Below are positions 35,467-44,257 of a DNA stretch of 64,000 nt, in pieces. This DNA comes from Burkholderia oklahomensis C6786 (GTDB lineage Bacteria > Pseudomonadota > Gammaproteobacteria > Burkholderiales > Burkholderiaceae). Numbering within the stretch: position 1 is the stretch's first letter; each line of letters opens with the position of its first letter. The stretch is from contig NZ_CP009556.1 in NCBI RefSeq assembly GCF_000959365.1, forward strand, positions 682,001 to 746,000, written 5' to 3'. A model generated the notes under the pieces. The model did not search any database, was not told the DNA's origin, and worked only from the letters and a program-made list of their open reading frames with translations. Both the position numbers and the translations under genes were made by a program.

Positions 35467-36648
35467 TCAGGCGGCGAGCCAGGCTTCGGCCAGTCGGACC
35501 CAGTAGCTCGCGCCGATCGCGAGAATGTCGTCGTTGAAGTCGTAGCCGGGGTTGTGCACCATGCAGCCGCCCTTGCTGCCGATGCCGTTGCCGATGAACG
35601 CGTAGCAGCCGGGGTGCGCGTCGAGCATGTACGCGAAATCCTCGCTGCCCATCAGCGGCGCGGCGTCCGCTTCGACGCGATCCGCGCCGAGCATCGCGCG
35701 CGCGACGTCCAACGCGAACGCGGTCGGCTCGGGATGATTGACGAGCACCGGATAACCGTAGTCATACTGAACGTCCGCCGTGACGCCGAAGCTTTCCGCC
35801 TGGCCCTTCACGAGCGCCTCGATGCGGCGCGCGAGCAGCGCGCGCACGTCGGCGTTCAGCGCACGCACCGACAGCTTCATCACGACGGTCTCGGGAATGA
35901 TGTTGAACGTCTCGCCGGCCTGGACGCTGCCGACCGTGATCACGGCCGCCTGCTGCGCATCGACTTCGCGCGCGACGATCGTCTGCAGCGCCACCATGAT
36001 GCTGCCTGCCGCCGACATCGGATCGCGTGCGAAATGCGGCATCGCGCCGTGGCCGCCGAAGCCGCGCAGCGTGATCGTCACGCGGTCGGAGGACGCCATC
36101 GCGGCGCCCGCGCGGAACGCCATGTCGCCCGCCGCGCGGCCGGGCATGTTGTGGATCGCGAAGATCGCATCGCACGGAAAGCGTTCGAACAAGCCGTCGT
36201 CCATCATCGCCTTCGCGCCGCCGAAGTTCTCTTCGGCGGGCTGGAAGATGAGATTCAGCGTTCCGGAAAACCGCCGCGTCGCGGCGAGGTGGCGCGCCGC
36301 GCAGAGCAGCATCGCCGTGTGGCCGTCGTGTCCGCATGCATGCATCTTGTTCGTCTGACGGCTCGCATACGGCAGCCCCGTCGCTTCGGCGATCGGCAGC
36401 GCGTCCATGTCGGCGCGCAGGCCGAGCGTGCGCGCGCCTTGTCCTTCGCGCAGCACGCCGACGACGCCCGTCTTGCCGAGCCCGCGATGCATGTCGTAGC
36501 CCCAGCCGGCGAGCAGCCCGGCGACGAGATCGCTCGTGAGCGTCTCTTCGAACGCGAGCTCGGGATGCGCGTGGATGCGGCGGCGCACGTCGATCAGCTC
36601 GGGTGCGATTGCGGCGATGCCGGGGATGACGGGATTCTCGGGCTGCAT
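35467..36648 (-). CDS. M20-family amidohydrolase (hippurate hydrolase/aminoacylase type)
   Basis: A 393-residue zinc-dependent amidohydrolase. Metal-site blocks are KMHACGHDGHTAML, IFQPAEENFGGAKAM, the first-sphere His in FAIHNMPG and LMGSEDFAYML near the C-terminus; the dimerisation lid has GFGGHGAMPHFARDP. These are the M20D pattern of hippurate hydrolases, N-acyl amino acid and IAA-amino acid hydrolases. AGGAG six bases before the ATG at 36648 supports this start over one 14 codons up. It is divergent from a LysR gene and first in an operon with an MHS transporter. Confidence 0.93.
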   Translation of the reverse strand: MQPENPVIPGIAAIAPELIDVRRRIHAHPELAFEETLTSDLVAGLLAGWGYDMHRGLGKTGVVGVLREGQGARTLGLRADMDALPIAEATGLPYASRQTNKMHACGHDGHTAMLLCAARHLAATRRFSGTLNLIFQPAEENFGGAKAMMDDGLFERFPCDAIFAIHNMPGRAAGDMAFRAGAAMASSDRVTITLRGFGGHGAMPHFARDPMSAAGSIMVALQTIVAREVDAQQAAVITVGSVQAGETFNIIPETVVMKLSVRALNADVRALLARRIEALVKGQAESFGVTADVQYDYGYPVLVNHPEPTAFALDVARAMLGADRVEADAAPLMGSEDFAYMLDAHPGCYAFIGNGIGSKGGCMVHNPGYDFNDDILAIGASYWVRLAEAWLAA

Positions 36649-36757
36649 GCTGTCTCCTGGTGGGGCGTGGATGCGCGCTTGTGCGGACATGTCGACGAAG
36701 CATATGAATTTTTTTCGCGCACCATAAGCTGATAAATTGCGTCGGTGCTCACTGCGG

Positions 36758-36773
36758 GTTGCCTCTAGGGAAC
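36758..36773. promoter_or_regulatory. candidate LysR-type operator, M20/LysR divergent region
   Basis: Imperfect dyad GTTGCC-TCTA-GGGAAC (five of six pairs match) between the divergent genes, about 57 bases before the LysR start and 110 before the amidohydrolase start. The position is where autoregulating LysR proteins bind. Confidence 0.4.
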
Positions 36774-36829
36774 ACCCTGATCCGCAGCGGTGCAGCGAAT
36801 GAAGGGCTTCTCCGAATCGCGCGTTCCGT

Positions 36830-37732
36830 ATGAAATATCATCAGTTGAAAGCGTTCGTCGCCGTCGCAGACGAGGGAAGCATTCGCGCGGCCGCGCGCCG
36901 GCTGAACGTGTCGCCGGCGGCGTTGACGAAGGCGGTCAAGGAGCTGGAGCTCGCGCTCGGCGTGTCGCTCGTCGTGCGCACCGCGCGCGGCGTGCAGCTC
37001 ACCGGATTCGGCCAGCAGCTTCAGGTGCGCGCGCGCCTCATCGTCGCCGAGATGCAGCGGGCGCGCGACGATATCGAACAGGCGCAAGGCGCGACGACGG
37101 GCGCCGTCGCGGCGGCCATCACACCCGCAGCCGCGGTGACGATCCTGCCGGATGCGTTTCGCGCGTTTCGGCGGCGTTTTCCGGTTGCGCGCGTGAGCAT
37201 CGTCGAAGGGTTTCCCGGCGTCGCGCTGCCGAAGCTGCACGACGGATCGCTCGATTTCGCCGTGTCGGTGGTGGTGCCGGAACTGCTCGCCGCGGAGTTC
37301 GATCACTCGGAGCTGTATGCGAGCCGGCACGCGATCGTCGCGCGCAAGGGGCATCCGCTCGCGTCGGCGACGTCGCTCGCCGATCTCGTCGACGCCGACT
37401 GGCTGATGAATCCGTCGCCCGAAAGCTCGACGCAGCTGATATTCAACTGTTTCGTCGAGCACGGCTTGCCGACGCCGATGCGCGTCGTCGAGTGTCCGAG
37501 CTATGCGATCGCGCACAGCCTCATTCAGGGCTCCGACCTGATTGCCGCGATGCCCGACCAGTTGCTCGACGTCGAATGGTCGCACGACCGGATCGCGGTG
37601 CTGCCGATACGCGAGACGATTCCGGCCGTGACCGTGCAGGTGGTGACGCGCCGCGACAGCCCGTTGACGCCGGCTGCGTCGATGCTGGTCGATTGCATGC
37701 GCGATGCGGCGCGGCGGCATGGATTGCGTTGA
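36830..37732 (+). CDS. LysR-family transcriptional regulator
   Basis: A 300-residue LysR regulator. The N-terminal winged helix is YHQLKAFVAVADEGSIRAAA then RRLNVSPAALTKAVKELELALGV-like, and ARGVQLTGFGQQL ends the linker region. The effector domain follows from about residue 92. It is divergent from the amidohydrolase-transporter operon, so it most likely activates that operon in response to the substrate and represses itself. The ATG at 36830 is the only start that includes the whole helix-turn-helix. Confidence 0.93.
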   Translation: MKYHQLKAFVAVADEGSIRAAARRLNVSPAALTKAVKELELALGVSLVVRTARGVQLTGFGQQLQVRARLIVAEMQRARDDIEQAQGATTGAVAAAITPAAAVTILPDAFRAFRRRFPVARVSIVEGFPGVALPKLHDGSLDFAVSVVVPELLAAEFDHSELYASRHAIVARKGHPLASATSLADLVDADWLMNPSPESSTQLIFNCFVEHGLPTPMRVVECPSYAIAHSLIQGSDLIAAMPDQLLDVEWSHDRIAVLPIRETIPAVTVQVVTRRDSPLTPAASMLVDCMRDAARRHGLR

Positions 37733-37985
37733 CGCCGGGTGAGTGCAGGTCGTTTCGCTCCGGTTGTCGTGTCGCGCGATGGAGCTTGGTTGCGCTGTCG
37801 CGCCGCTCGGGTCGGTCAGGCTTTGCTGCTGGTCGATCGACATGTTCGGCACCCGGCCTGCCGCATCTCGCATCTCGCATCTTGTCGAAAGGCAGGCGAG
37901 GCGGACGCTCGTTGCGTGTTCCGTGCCGATCGTGGCCGCTCTGGTTGCTGCGGTTGCCTGCGCGCGGCGCGTTGCGCGTTACGCG

Positions 37986-38810
37986 TTACGCGAGTGTCGG
38001 ATAACCGAGCGCGGCCGCGTCGCGCGCAAATCGTTCGATCTCCGAGTAATCGTCGGGCGTGAGCTGCTCGAAGCCGCGCAGTCGCAACACGCGCGCGCGT
38101 TCGACGTCGGCTGCGGCCGCCGCATCGAGCGCGTCACGCAGTGAAGCGGCTTGCTCGTCGCTGAGCGTGCGCGATGCGATGAACGGCAGGCTCGGCGCGG
38201 ACGCTGTCGCGCCGATGATCCGCACGCCGCGCAGCAGCTCGGGCAATGCATCGCGCACGTACGCGAGCGTCACGCAGTCGATGGCGGCGAGATCCGCGTC
38301 GCCCGCGTCGAGCGCGCGCAGCGCGCCCAGATGCGAGCCGGTGCGCGTGACCGTCGAAAAGAAGCGTCCAGCACGCGCATGCCGCGCGACCGCGTGACGC
38401 AGCGCATTCATTCCGCTGTGCGAATCGTCTCCGTTGTACGCGGCGCGCAGGCCGCGGCAGGCGGCGAGCGTCGTCGCGCCGCGCGCATGTGCGTCCGCCG
38501 ATACGACGAGCGTGCTTCGGTAGCGCGCGCCGTCGCAGCCGTCGGCGTCGAATACGGGCGATGCGATCAGATGGACCGTTCCGGCGACGCCGAGCATGCG
38601 GTACGGATAGCCGCACGTCTGCGACAGCAGCAGATCGTCGCGGCGCCATAGCGGCAGCAACTCGCCGAACGGTTCGTCGAGCAGCGTGACGTCGGCCGGG
38701 CCGCCCGCGCGCGCGAACGCGTGCAGCGCGTCGCGCAGCAGCGCGCGCCACAGCGCGGCGTGCCGCGGCGTCACGTTGTACATCGGCAGTCCGGCGATCC
38801 ATCGAGTCAT
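37986..38810 (-). CDS. PhnD/TauA-like phosphate/phosphonate-binding domain protein without signal peptide
   Basis: A 274-residue protein of the PhnD-like type II binding fold: IAGLPMYNVTPRHAALWRAL opening, LSQTCGYPYRM, YRSTLVVSADAHARG, AAYNGDDSHSGMNALRHAVA (phosphonate-loop-like) and DADLAAIDCVTLAYVRD. There is no signal peptide or lipobox, and no ABC permease or ATPase is near. It may be a cytosolic ligand-binding protein or one exported another way. A (GCCATC)8 repeat lies 78 bases upstream of its start. The ligand is unknown. Confidence 0.8.
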   Translation of the reverse strand: MTRWIAGLPMYNVTPRHAALWRALLRDALHAFARAGGPADVTLLDEPFGELLPLWRRDDLLLSQTCGYPYRMLGVAGTVHLIASPVFDADGCDGARYRSTLVVSADAHARGATTLAACRGLRAAYNGDDSHSGMNALRHAVARHARAGRFFSTVTRTGSHLGALRALDAGDADLAAIDCVTLAYVRDALPELLRGVRIIGATASAPSLPFIASRTLSDEQAASLRDALDAAAAADVERARVLRLRGFEQLTPDDYSEIERFARDAAALGYPTLA

Positions 38811-38887
38811 CCGGACATTCTACGGATTTCAGCGCATTCGGCGGAGGCGCGTTCGGCTTGCCGGGTCTGCGAACGCATCGATGCTTC

Positions 38888-38938
38888 GCCATCGCCATCG
38901 CCATCGCCATCGCCATCGCCATCGCCATCGCCATCGCC
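38888..38938. repeat. (GCCATC)8 hexanucleotide repeat between divergent genes
   Basis: Eight perfect copies of GCCATC (38888-38935) plus GCC, in the 317-base space between the PhnD-like gene and the desaturase gene. Tandem hexamers of this kind vary in copy number in the Burkholderia pseudomallei group. Changes of six bases here would alter promoter spacing for either gene. The rest of the space shows no gene. Confidence 0.95.
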
Positions 38939-39127
38939 GGAACCGATGCACCGTCCTTTTCGCGATTTCGCCACATCGAACGCTGACCGTTTCGCATAAG
39001 CAAATGCGAATCCATTGGTTGGTCCGGCGGCGGCGGCTGGTTACGGTGCGTGTTCTGCCGTGCGTATCGCGGGCGGCGACGTTGTCGTCCGCGCTTGTCG
39101 ACGCTCGGCCTTCGTCACCACTGAAAC

Positions 39128-40207
39128 ATGGCCGAATATTTCGACGTAGATCATGCGCGCGAGATCGAGGCGCTCGGCGGCCGTTTCGCCGCACGCACCG
39201 AGTGGCCGACCTGGCTGCTGATCGTCGTCATCTACGGCGGCTGGCTCGGCGTGCTGCTGTGCGTGCGCGCGGGGCGACTGCCGCTCGCGGCCGCGACGCC
39301 GCTGCTGATCGCGCTGTGCGCGTGGCACACGTCGCTGCAGCACGAGCTGCTGCACGGCCATCCGACGCGCTCCGCGCGCTTGAACAAGCTGCTCGGCTAT
39401 CCGCCGCTGGCGGTCTGGTATCCGTACACGCTGTATCGCGATACTCATCTCGAACATCACCGCGACGAAGACCTGACGGTGCCGGGCGTCGATCCGGAAA
39501 GCAATTACGTGCCGCGTGCGCAGTGGGTTCGGCTCCCGCGCTGGCGGCGCGCGCTGTGGCATGCGCGCAAGAGCTTCGTCGGGCGGTTCGTCGTCGGGCC
39601 GCCGGCGAGCGTCGCCGCGATGTGCGCGGATACGCTGCGCGCATGGCGCGGCGGCGACTGGCGCCATGCGTCGATGTGGGCCGCGCACGGCGTGTCCGTC
39701 GTCGTGCTGCTCGCGTGGCTGCATGTGTCGGCCGGCGTGCCGTGGTGGTACTACCTGATCGCGATCACGTGGCCCGCGCAGTCGCTTGCGATGATTCGTT
39801 CGTTGTACGAGCATCGCGCGGCCGTGCATCCGAAGGCGCGCATCGCGATCAACGAAGCCGGCCCCGTGATGCGCCTGCTGTACCTGAACAACAACTACCA
39901 TCTCGTGCATCACGACTTGCCGAAGCTGCCGTGGTATCACCTGCCGCGCGCGTACCGGATGCGACGCGATGCGTATGCGCGGAAATGCGGCGGCTTCGTG
40001 ATTCGCGGCGGCTATTGGGAGCTGCTGAAACGCCATGCATGGCGGGAGACCGATGCGCCCGTCCATCCGTTCGCGCACGACGATGCGTCGGCATCGGCAT
40101 CGGCATCGGCATCGGCGTCGGCATCGGCATCGGCATCGGCATCGGCATCGGCGAGACGCGGCGCGCGTGTCGCGGTGATCGACGATTGTGTTCAGATCGG
40201 CGGTTGA
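39128..40207 (+). CDS. membrane fatty-acid desaturase/hydroxylase family with repeat-encoded tail
   Basis: A 359-residue membrane di-iron enzyme. Histidine boxes: HELLHGHPT (HxxxH) near residue 74, HLEHH near 108 and YHLVHHDLP near 258. Hydrophobic helices are WLLIVVIYGGWLGVLLCV, LPLAAATPLLIALCAW and a pair between 185 and 220. The box order fits the fatty-acid desaturase/alkane hydroxylase superfamily; the exact substrate is unclear. After residue 318 comes an (Ala-Ser)11 run encoded by a hexanucleotide repeat, then a short charged end. The tail is outside the catalytic core and probably variable in length between strains. Confidence 0.9.
   Translation: MAEYFDVDHAREIEALGGRFAARTEWPTWLLIVVIYGGWLGVLLCVRAGRLPLAAATPLLIALCAWHTSLQHELLHGHPTRSARLNKLLGYPPLAVWYPYTLYRDTHLEHHRDEDLTVPGVDPESNYVPRAQWVRLPRWRRALWHARKSFVGRFVVGPPASVAAMCADTLRAWRGGDWRHASMWAAHGVSVVVLLAWLHVSAGVPWWYYLIAITWPAQSLAMIRSLYEHRAAVHPKARIAINEAGPVMRLLYLNNNYHLVHHDLPKLPWYHLPRAYRMRRDAYARKCGGFVIRGGYWELLKRHAWRETDAPVHPFAHDDASASASASASASASASASASASARRGARVAVIDDCVQIGG
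40085..40150 (+). repeat. (GCATCG)11 hexanucleotide repeat in desaturase gene
   Basis: Eleven in-frame six-base units: nine GCATCG and two GCGTCG (first and sixth), encoding Ala-Ser dipeptides. Copy-number change alters tail length only, never the frame. Confidence 0.95.
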
Positions 40208-40653
40208 TGGCCGCGTGAACGGCACGCGTGCCACGCGGACGTGATGTCCGGCGAACGGCGACGTCGGGGCACGCCGCCGCGACGGCTTCGATCCGTCGCA
40301 ATGTCGTCGTCCGATACCGGCGCATCGGCCGCATCCGTCTTGCGCGCGCGACCGATGCGCCGACGGGATTACACGCGCGCTTTCCGCATCCGATCCGGCG
40401 TCATACGAAAATGCCGCGACGCGGTCCGCGTGTCATCCGGCGGTCCCTCACTCGTTCCCCGAATTCCTGATCCCTTGCGGCTCGCGTCCGTGCCCATGCG
40501 CGCCGACAAGCCGCTGCCATACCGCCCGCGCACCGCCGGATCACTTTGTTACATCTCTTACCGCGGCCGGACCGAAAGGAAACAGAAACCTTTCATTGCC
40601 CCCGGTATACTCGCCGCTGCTTCAAACCTAAAACGAAAGAAGACCTTTCAATT
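40208..40653. other. intergenic, upstream of glycine-zipper gene
   Basis: About 450 bases without a supported gene. TATACT at 40606-40611, some 45 bases before the next ATG, is a reasonable -10, but no matching -35 is evident. Confidence 0.4.
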
Positions 40654-41097
40654 ATGTCGAAGAAACTCATCCAGATCGTTGCGATCGCGGCGCTGACCGC
40701 TGCGGCTTCACTGCCGGCCTTCGCCGGCGACATGAACAACGCGCTCGGCGGCGCACTCGGCGGCGTGGCCGGCGCGGCGGTCGGCGGCGCCGTGGGCGGC
40801 AGCACGGGGGCGGTGATCGGCGGGGCGGTCGGCGGCGGCGCCGGCGGCGCGGTCACGTCGAACCGCCGGGAGCGCACGGGCGCGATCATCGGCGGCGCGC
40901 TCGGCGGCGGTGCGGGCACCGCGGCGGGCAACGCGATGGGCGGCCGCGGCGGCGGCCTGATCGGCGCGGCCGTCGGCGGCGGCGCGGGCGCCGCGCTCGG
41001 CGGCAACATCTCTCGCTCGAACTCGTACAACGACGATTACGATCGCGGCGGCTATCGCCGGGGCAACCATCGCGGCAAGCATCACCATCGCCATTGA
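40654..41097 (+). CDS. exported glycine-zipper protein
   Basis: A 147-residue protein. Signal peptide: KLIQIVAIAALTAAASLPAF then AGD. From residue 27 to 120 the sequence is built of Gly/Ala repeats such as GGALGGVAGAAVGGAVGG and GAIIGGALGGGAGTAAGNAM, the glycine-zipper pattern that packs membrane helices, with RRERTG as a polar break. The C-terminus is Arg/Gly/His-rich, ending KHHHRH. Such proteins insert in outer or inner membranes and often accompany envelope stress, but no specific role is supported. Confidence 0.88.
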   Translation: MSKKLIQIVAIAALTAAASLPAFAGDMNNALGGALGGVAGAAVGGAVGGSTGAVIGGAVGGGAGGAVTSNRRERTGAIIGGALGGGAGTAAGNAMGGRGGGLIGAAVGGGAGAALGGNISRSNSYNDDYDRGGYRRGNHRGKHHHRH

Positions 41098-41835
41098 GCG
41101 GTGAAGCGAGTCCGATTGGCGTGATTCGATCCGAGGTCGCGTGCTGGGCACGGAATGCCTGCTTCAGCGCGCGTCGGCCGGTTTTCGAGCGATGCGAAAT
41201 CGATGCCGGGCGGATCATGCGAAGGCTCTGATGCACGATGGCGGCGTACGGCTTCGCGCCGCGCGCGCATCCATCGCAACTTCCCAGCGGCGCTGCGTCC
41301 GCGTTGCCGATTCGGCGGCCTTCGGTGAATCGAAGGGCTCGCGTTATCGATCGGCGGCGCCGCGGAAAATGTCGCGGCGGTCGGCTGCCGAGTCGGCGCG
41401 CCGTACAGGATGCCGGCGACGCGTATCAGGCCGCTCATTCAGGTTCGCGGCCGGGCTTCCGGGACAACGCGACGCGCTTCATTCCCGCTGCGGCTCGGCC
41501 GATATCCTCGGCGCACGTGTCGAACGCCTTGCCCTGAAGGGTCAATGGTCCTTCGCCTCGGCGCATCTCATCCGACGCGCTTCGGCTGTTCGACGGTGGT
41601 TCGACAGGCGGCCGACAAGCCGCCCGCAACCAGCCGCCGCCGGATCGACGCACCCGGCGCGACGCCGTCCACGCGTCTCAAGCCGCCCATTCAGGCCGCC
41701 GCGCGAGTTCGTCGAACTGTGCGACGCGCTCCGCTCTCACTTTCCGCACCGCGTTGCTGAGCCGCGCCGCGTCATGCCGGCACGATGACATGCCGCGCAC
41801 CTCGTCGGCGCCCGTCAACGCGAACGGCTGCCCGC
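41098..41835. other. intergenic between convergent genes
   Basis: About 740 bases. A 28-bp imperfect direct repeat (ACGCGTNTCANGCCGC followed by CATTCAGG) occurs near 41420 and 41671. No coding pattern is convincing on either strand. Confidence 0.4.
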
Positions 41836-42735
41836 TCAGTCGAGCGCCTTGTCGTTCGGGTTCGCGAACAGCTTCTTCATGTCCGCCGACAGCGGATAGT
41901 CGAGATTGACGCCCTTCGGCGGAATCGGCCGATTGAACCACTTCACGTACAGCGCCTCGGCTTCGCCGGAGCGCTGCATCTGCGCGATCACGCGATCCGC
42001 GAGCTGCTTGAAGCCGGCGTCGTCCTTGCGCAGCATGCAGCCATACGTTTCGGATACCGGAGAATTGCCGGTGATCACGTAGTCGCCCGGATTCGCTTCC
42101 TTCGCTTTCGCGCCGTACAGCAGCGGCTCGTCCATGAAGAACGCAACCGCCCGGCCGCTCTTGACGTTCAGGAACGCATCGGCATGATCCTTCGCGCTGA
42201 TGATCTGCATCGACATCCCTTTCTCCGCGTTCCATTGCCGCAGCAGCCGTTCCTCGGTCGTGCCGGCGGTCGTCGCGACGGTCTTGCCGGCCAGGTCGGG
42301 GAAGTCCTTCACGCCCGACGACTTCTTCACGATCAATCGCATGCCGTATTGAAAGAAGCTGTTCGAGAACGACACCTGATTGGCCCGTTCCTTCGTGTGC
42401 GTCGTCGAGCCGCATTCCAGATCGACGGTGCCGTTCTGCACGAGCGGAATGCGGTTCTGCGACGTGATCGGAATCTCGCGGACCGTCAGGTTCGGCCGTT
42501 TCAATTCCTTCTTGATCTCGTCGACGATCTTCAGCGCGATGTCCTGCGAGTAGCCGATCGTGCGCTGCTGCTGGTCGTAGTACGAGAATGGAACGGACGA
42601 TTCGCGCACGCCGAGCGTGACGATGCCCGTGTCGCGAATCTTCTTCAACGTCGGGCTGGCGTCGTCCGCGTGAGCGGCGGCGGCAAGCGCGCAGCCGATG
42701 GCGATCGAAAGCAGCGGGCGGAGGGGTTTCATCAT
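41836..42735 (-). CDS. amino-acid ABC transporter binding protein (GltI/AatJ type)
   Basis: A 299-residue periplasmic protein. Signal peptide: MMKPLRPLLSIAIGCALAAA then AHA. The mature part has IRDTGIVTLGVRESSVPFSY, GYSQDIALKIVDEIKKEL, NGTVDLECGSTTHTKERAN and DFPDLAGKTVATTAGTTEE, the glutamate/aspartate-binding pattern. AGGAG six bases upstream fixes the ATG at 42735; a TTG just before is in frame. No permease or ATPase genes follow, so it must use a transporter encoded elsewhere. It is third in a LysR-dadA-binding protein array. Confidence 0.92.
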   Translation of the reverse strand: MMKPLRPLLSIAIGCALAAAAHADDASPTLKKIRDTGIVTLGVRESSVPFSYYDQQQRTIGYSQDIALKIVDEIKKELKRPNLTVREIPITSQNRIPLVQNGTVDLECGSTTHTKERANQVSFSNSFFQYGMRLIVKKSSGVKDFPDLAGKTVATTAGTTEERLLRQWNAEKGMSMQIISAKDHADAFLNVKSGRAVAFFMDEPLLYGAKAKEANPGDYVITGNSPVSETYGCMLRKDDAGFKQLADRVIAQMQRSGEAEALYVKWFNRPIPPKGVNLDYPLSADMKKLFANPNDKALD

Positions 42736-42888
42736 CAAAGGCTCCTGGCGGAACGGGTGGCGGATAACAAGTTTGGGGGCGAGGCAAAAACGGATGGAGT
42801 CGGCGAGCGTGTCGGGCCGGTCGATTCGGCGGCCGTGGCGATGGCGGCCGTCAATCGTATCGGAGCGGCGAAACGCTCGCGCATCGGC

Positions 42889-44136
42889 TCAGCGGTTCGG
42901 CGCATACGCGCGGGCATCCAGTGCGGGCTCGCGTCCCGCGATCAGGTCGGCCAGCACTCTGGCGCTGCCGCATGCGAGCGTGAAGCCGAGCGATCCATGG
43001 CCGGTGTTGAGCCACAGATTCCGAAAGCGCGTCGCGCCGATCAACGGCTTGCCGTCGGGCGTCGCGGGGCGATGTCCGCACCAGGTTTCGCCGTTCGCGT
43101 AATCGCCCGCGTGCGGAAAGATTTCCTGCGCTTGCCGCGCGAGCAACGCGAGCCGGCGCTCCCTGCCGGACGACCGGATGCCGGCGATTTCGACCATGCC
43201 CGCGATCCGCAAGCGTGAGCCGAGCGGCGCGTAGACGATCTTGCGATGCAAGTCCGTCACGCTCACGCGCGGCATCTGGTCTTGTCGTCCGGGCAGCGTC
43301 AGGCTGTAGCCCGTCAGCGGATAGATCGGCAGGCGCAAGCCGAGCCCGCGCAGCATCGGCGCGCTGCCGTTGCCGGCCGAGAGGACGAACGCGTCGGCGT
43401 CGATGTCGCCGCGCGCCGTGCGAGCCGCGACGACGCATGCGCCGTCGACGCGCAGCGCATCGACCGGCGTTTCGTAGTGGATCGCGACGCGCAGGCGCTC
43501 CCGCAGCACGCGGGCGAGCCCCACGCCGAAGCGGCGGCAGTCGCCGACTTCTTCGGATGGCGTATGGATGCCGCCCGCGAGCCGATCGCCGGCGTGCGCG
43601 AGCGCGGGCTCGAGTGCGACGCACGCGGCCGCGTCGAGCGCCTGCTGCTGCGCGCCCGCGTTGATCAGATGCTCCATCGCGCGCCGCGCCTGATCGAATG
43701 CCTGCCGGTCGCGATAGACGACGAGCTTGCCGTTTCGCGCGTAGTCGAAGTCGAGCGCTTCCCGTTCGACGAGATCGTGCAGCGCGGCGCGGCTGAGCGC
43801 GCCCAGTTCGAGCATCTCGGCGGCCGTTCGACGCGCGCGGCCGGTGCGGCATGCGGCGAGGAACGCGATGCACCACAGCCACTGGCCGGCGTCCAGCCGC
43901 GGAACGAAGCGCAGCGCCGAATCGGGCCTGACGAGCCACGCGGGCAGCTTGCTCAGCACGGCCGGATCGGCGAGCGGCGCGACGTAGCTGTAGCTCAACT
44001 GCCCGCCGTTCGCGAAGCTGGCGTCGAGCATGGCGTCCGAGCGGGCTTCCAGCACCGTCACGTCGTGACCTTCGCGCGCAAGATGATAGGCGGTCGTCAA
44101 GCCGACGACGCCCGCGCCCAATACGCATATCTGCAT
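42889..44136 (-). CDS. D-amino-acid dehydrogenase (DadA family)
   Basis: A 415-residue FAD enzyme of the DAO superfamily. QICVLGAGVVGLTTAYHLAR is the N-terminal dinucleotide site; ANGGQLSYSYVAPLADPAVL is the DadA hallmark; GDCRRFGVGLARVL, PIYPLTGYSLTLP and the C-terminal LNTGHGSLGFTLACGSARVL complete the pattern. It oxidises D-amino acids to keto acids with transfer to the respiratory chain at the membrane. The ATG at 44136 starts directly at the FAD motif; a longer frame exists but adds no recognisable sequence. A LysR gene lies upstream on the same strand and a binding-protein gene downstream. Confidence 0.93.
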   Translation of the reverse strand: MQICVLGAGVVGLTTAYHLAREGHDVTVLEARSDAMLDASFANGGQLSYSYVAPLADPAVLSKLPAWLVRPDSALRFVPRLDAGQWLWCIAFLAACRTGRARRTAAEMLELGALSRAALHDLVEREALDFDYARNGKLVVYRDRQAFDQARRAMEHLINAGAQQQALDAAACVALEPALAHAGDRLAGGIHTPSEEVGDCRRFGVGLARVLRERLRVAIHYETPVDALRVDGACVVAARTARGDIDADAFVLSAGNGSAPMLRGLGLRLPIYPLTGYSLTLPGRQDQMPRVSVTDLHRKIVYAPLGSRLRIAGMVEIAGIRSSGRERRLALLARQAQEIFPHAGDYANGETWCGHRPATPDGKPLIGATRFRNLWLNTGHGSLGFTLACGSARVLADLIAGREPALDARAYAPNR

Positions 44137-44225
44137 GAATTCCGGCCGTCTGCAAAGGGGTTGTCGATGCGGCCTAGTTTCACCGGCTGAAATGGCCCGG
44201 GCAAATGAACAGATGTGTGATCCCA

Positions 44226-44238
44226 TAACCTTGGGTTA
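44226..44238 (-). promoter_or_regulatory. candidate operator upstream of dadA-like gene
   Basis: Dyad TAACC-TTG-GGTTA, 90 bases before the DadA-family start and 20 bases after the LysR stop. It fits the short symmetric LysR box form and is the only dyad in the 121-base gap. Confidence 0.35.
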
Positions 44239-44257
44239 AGGGCGCTGGGGGCGCCGA

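Noticed and set aside
38888..38938. CRISPR-like array
   Set aside because: Six-base tandem units without spacers are a microsatellite, not a CRISPR array.
41418..41703. Imperfect 28-bp direct repeats as attachment sites
   Set aside because: No integrase, no gene between them and several mismatches; insufficient for a mobile element.
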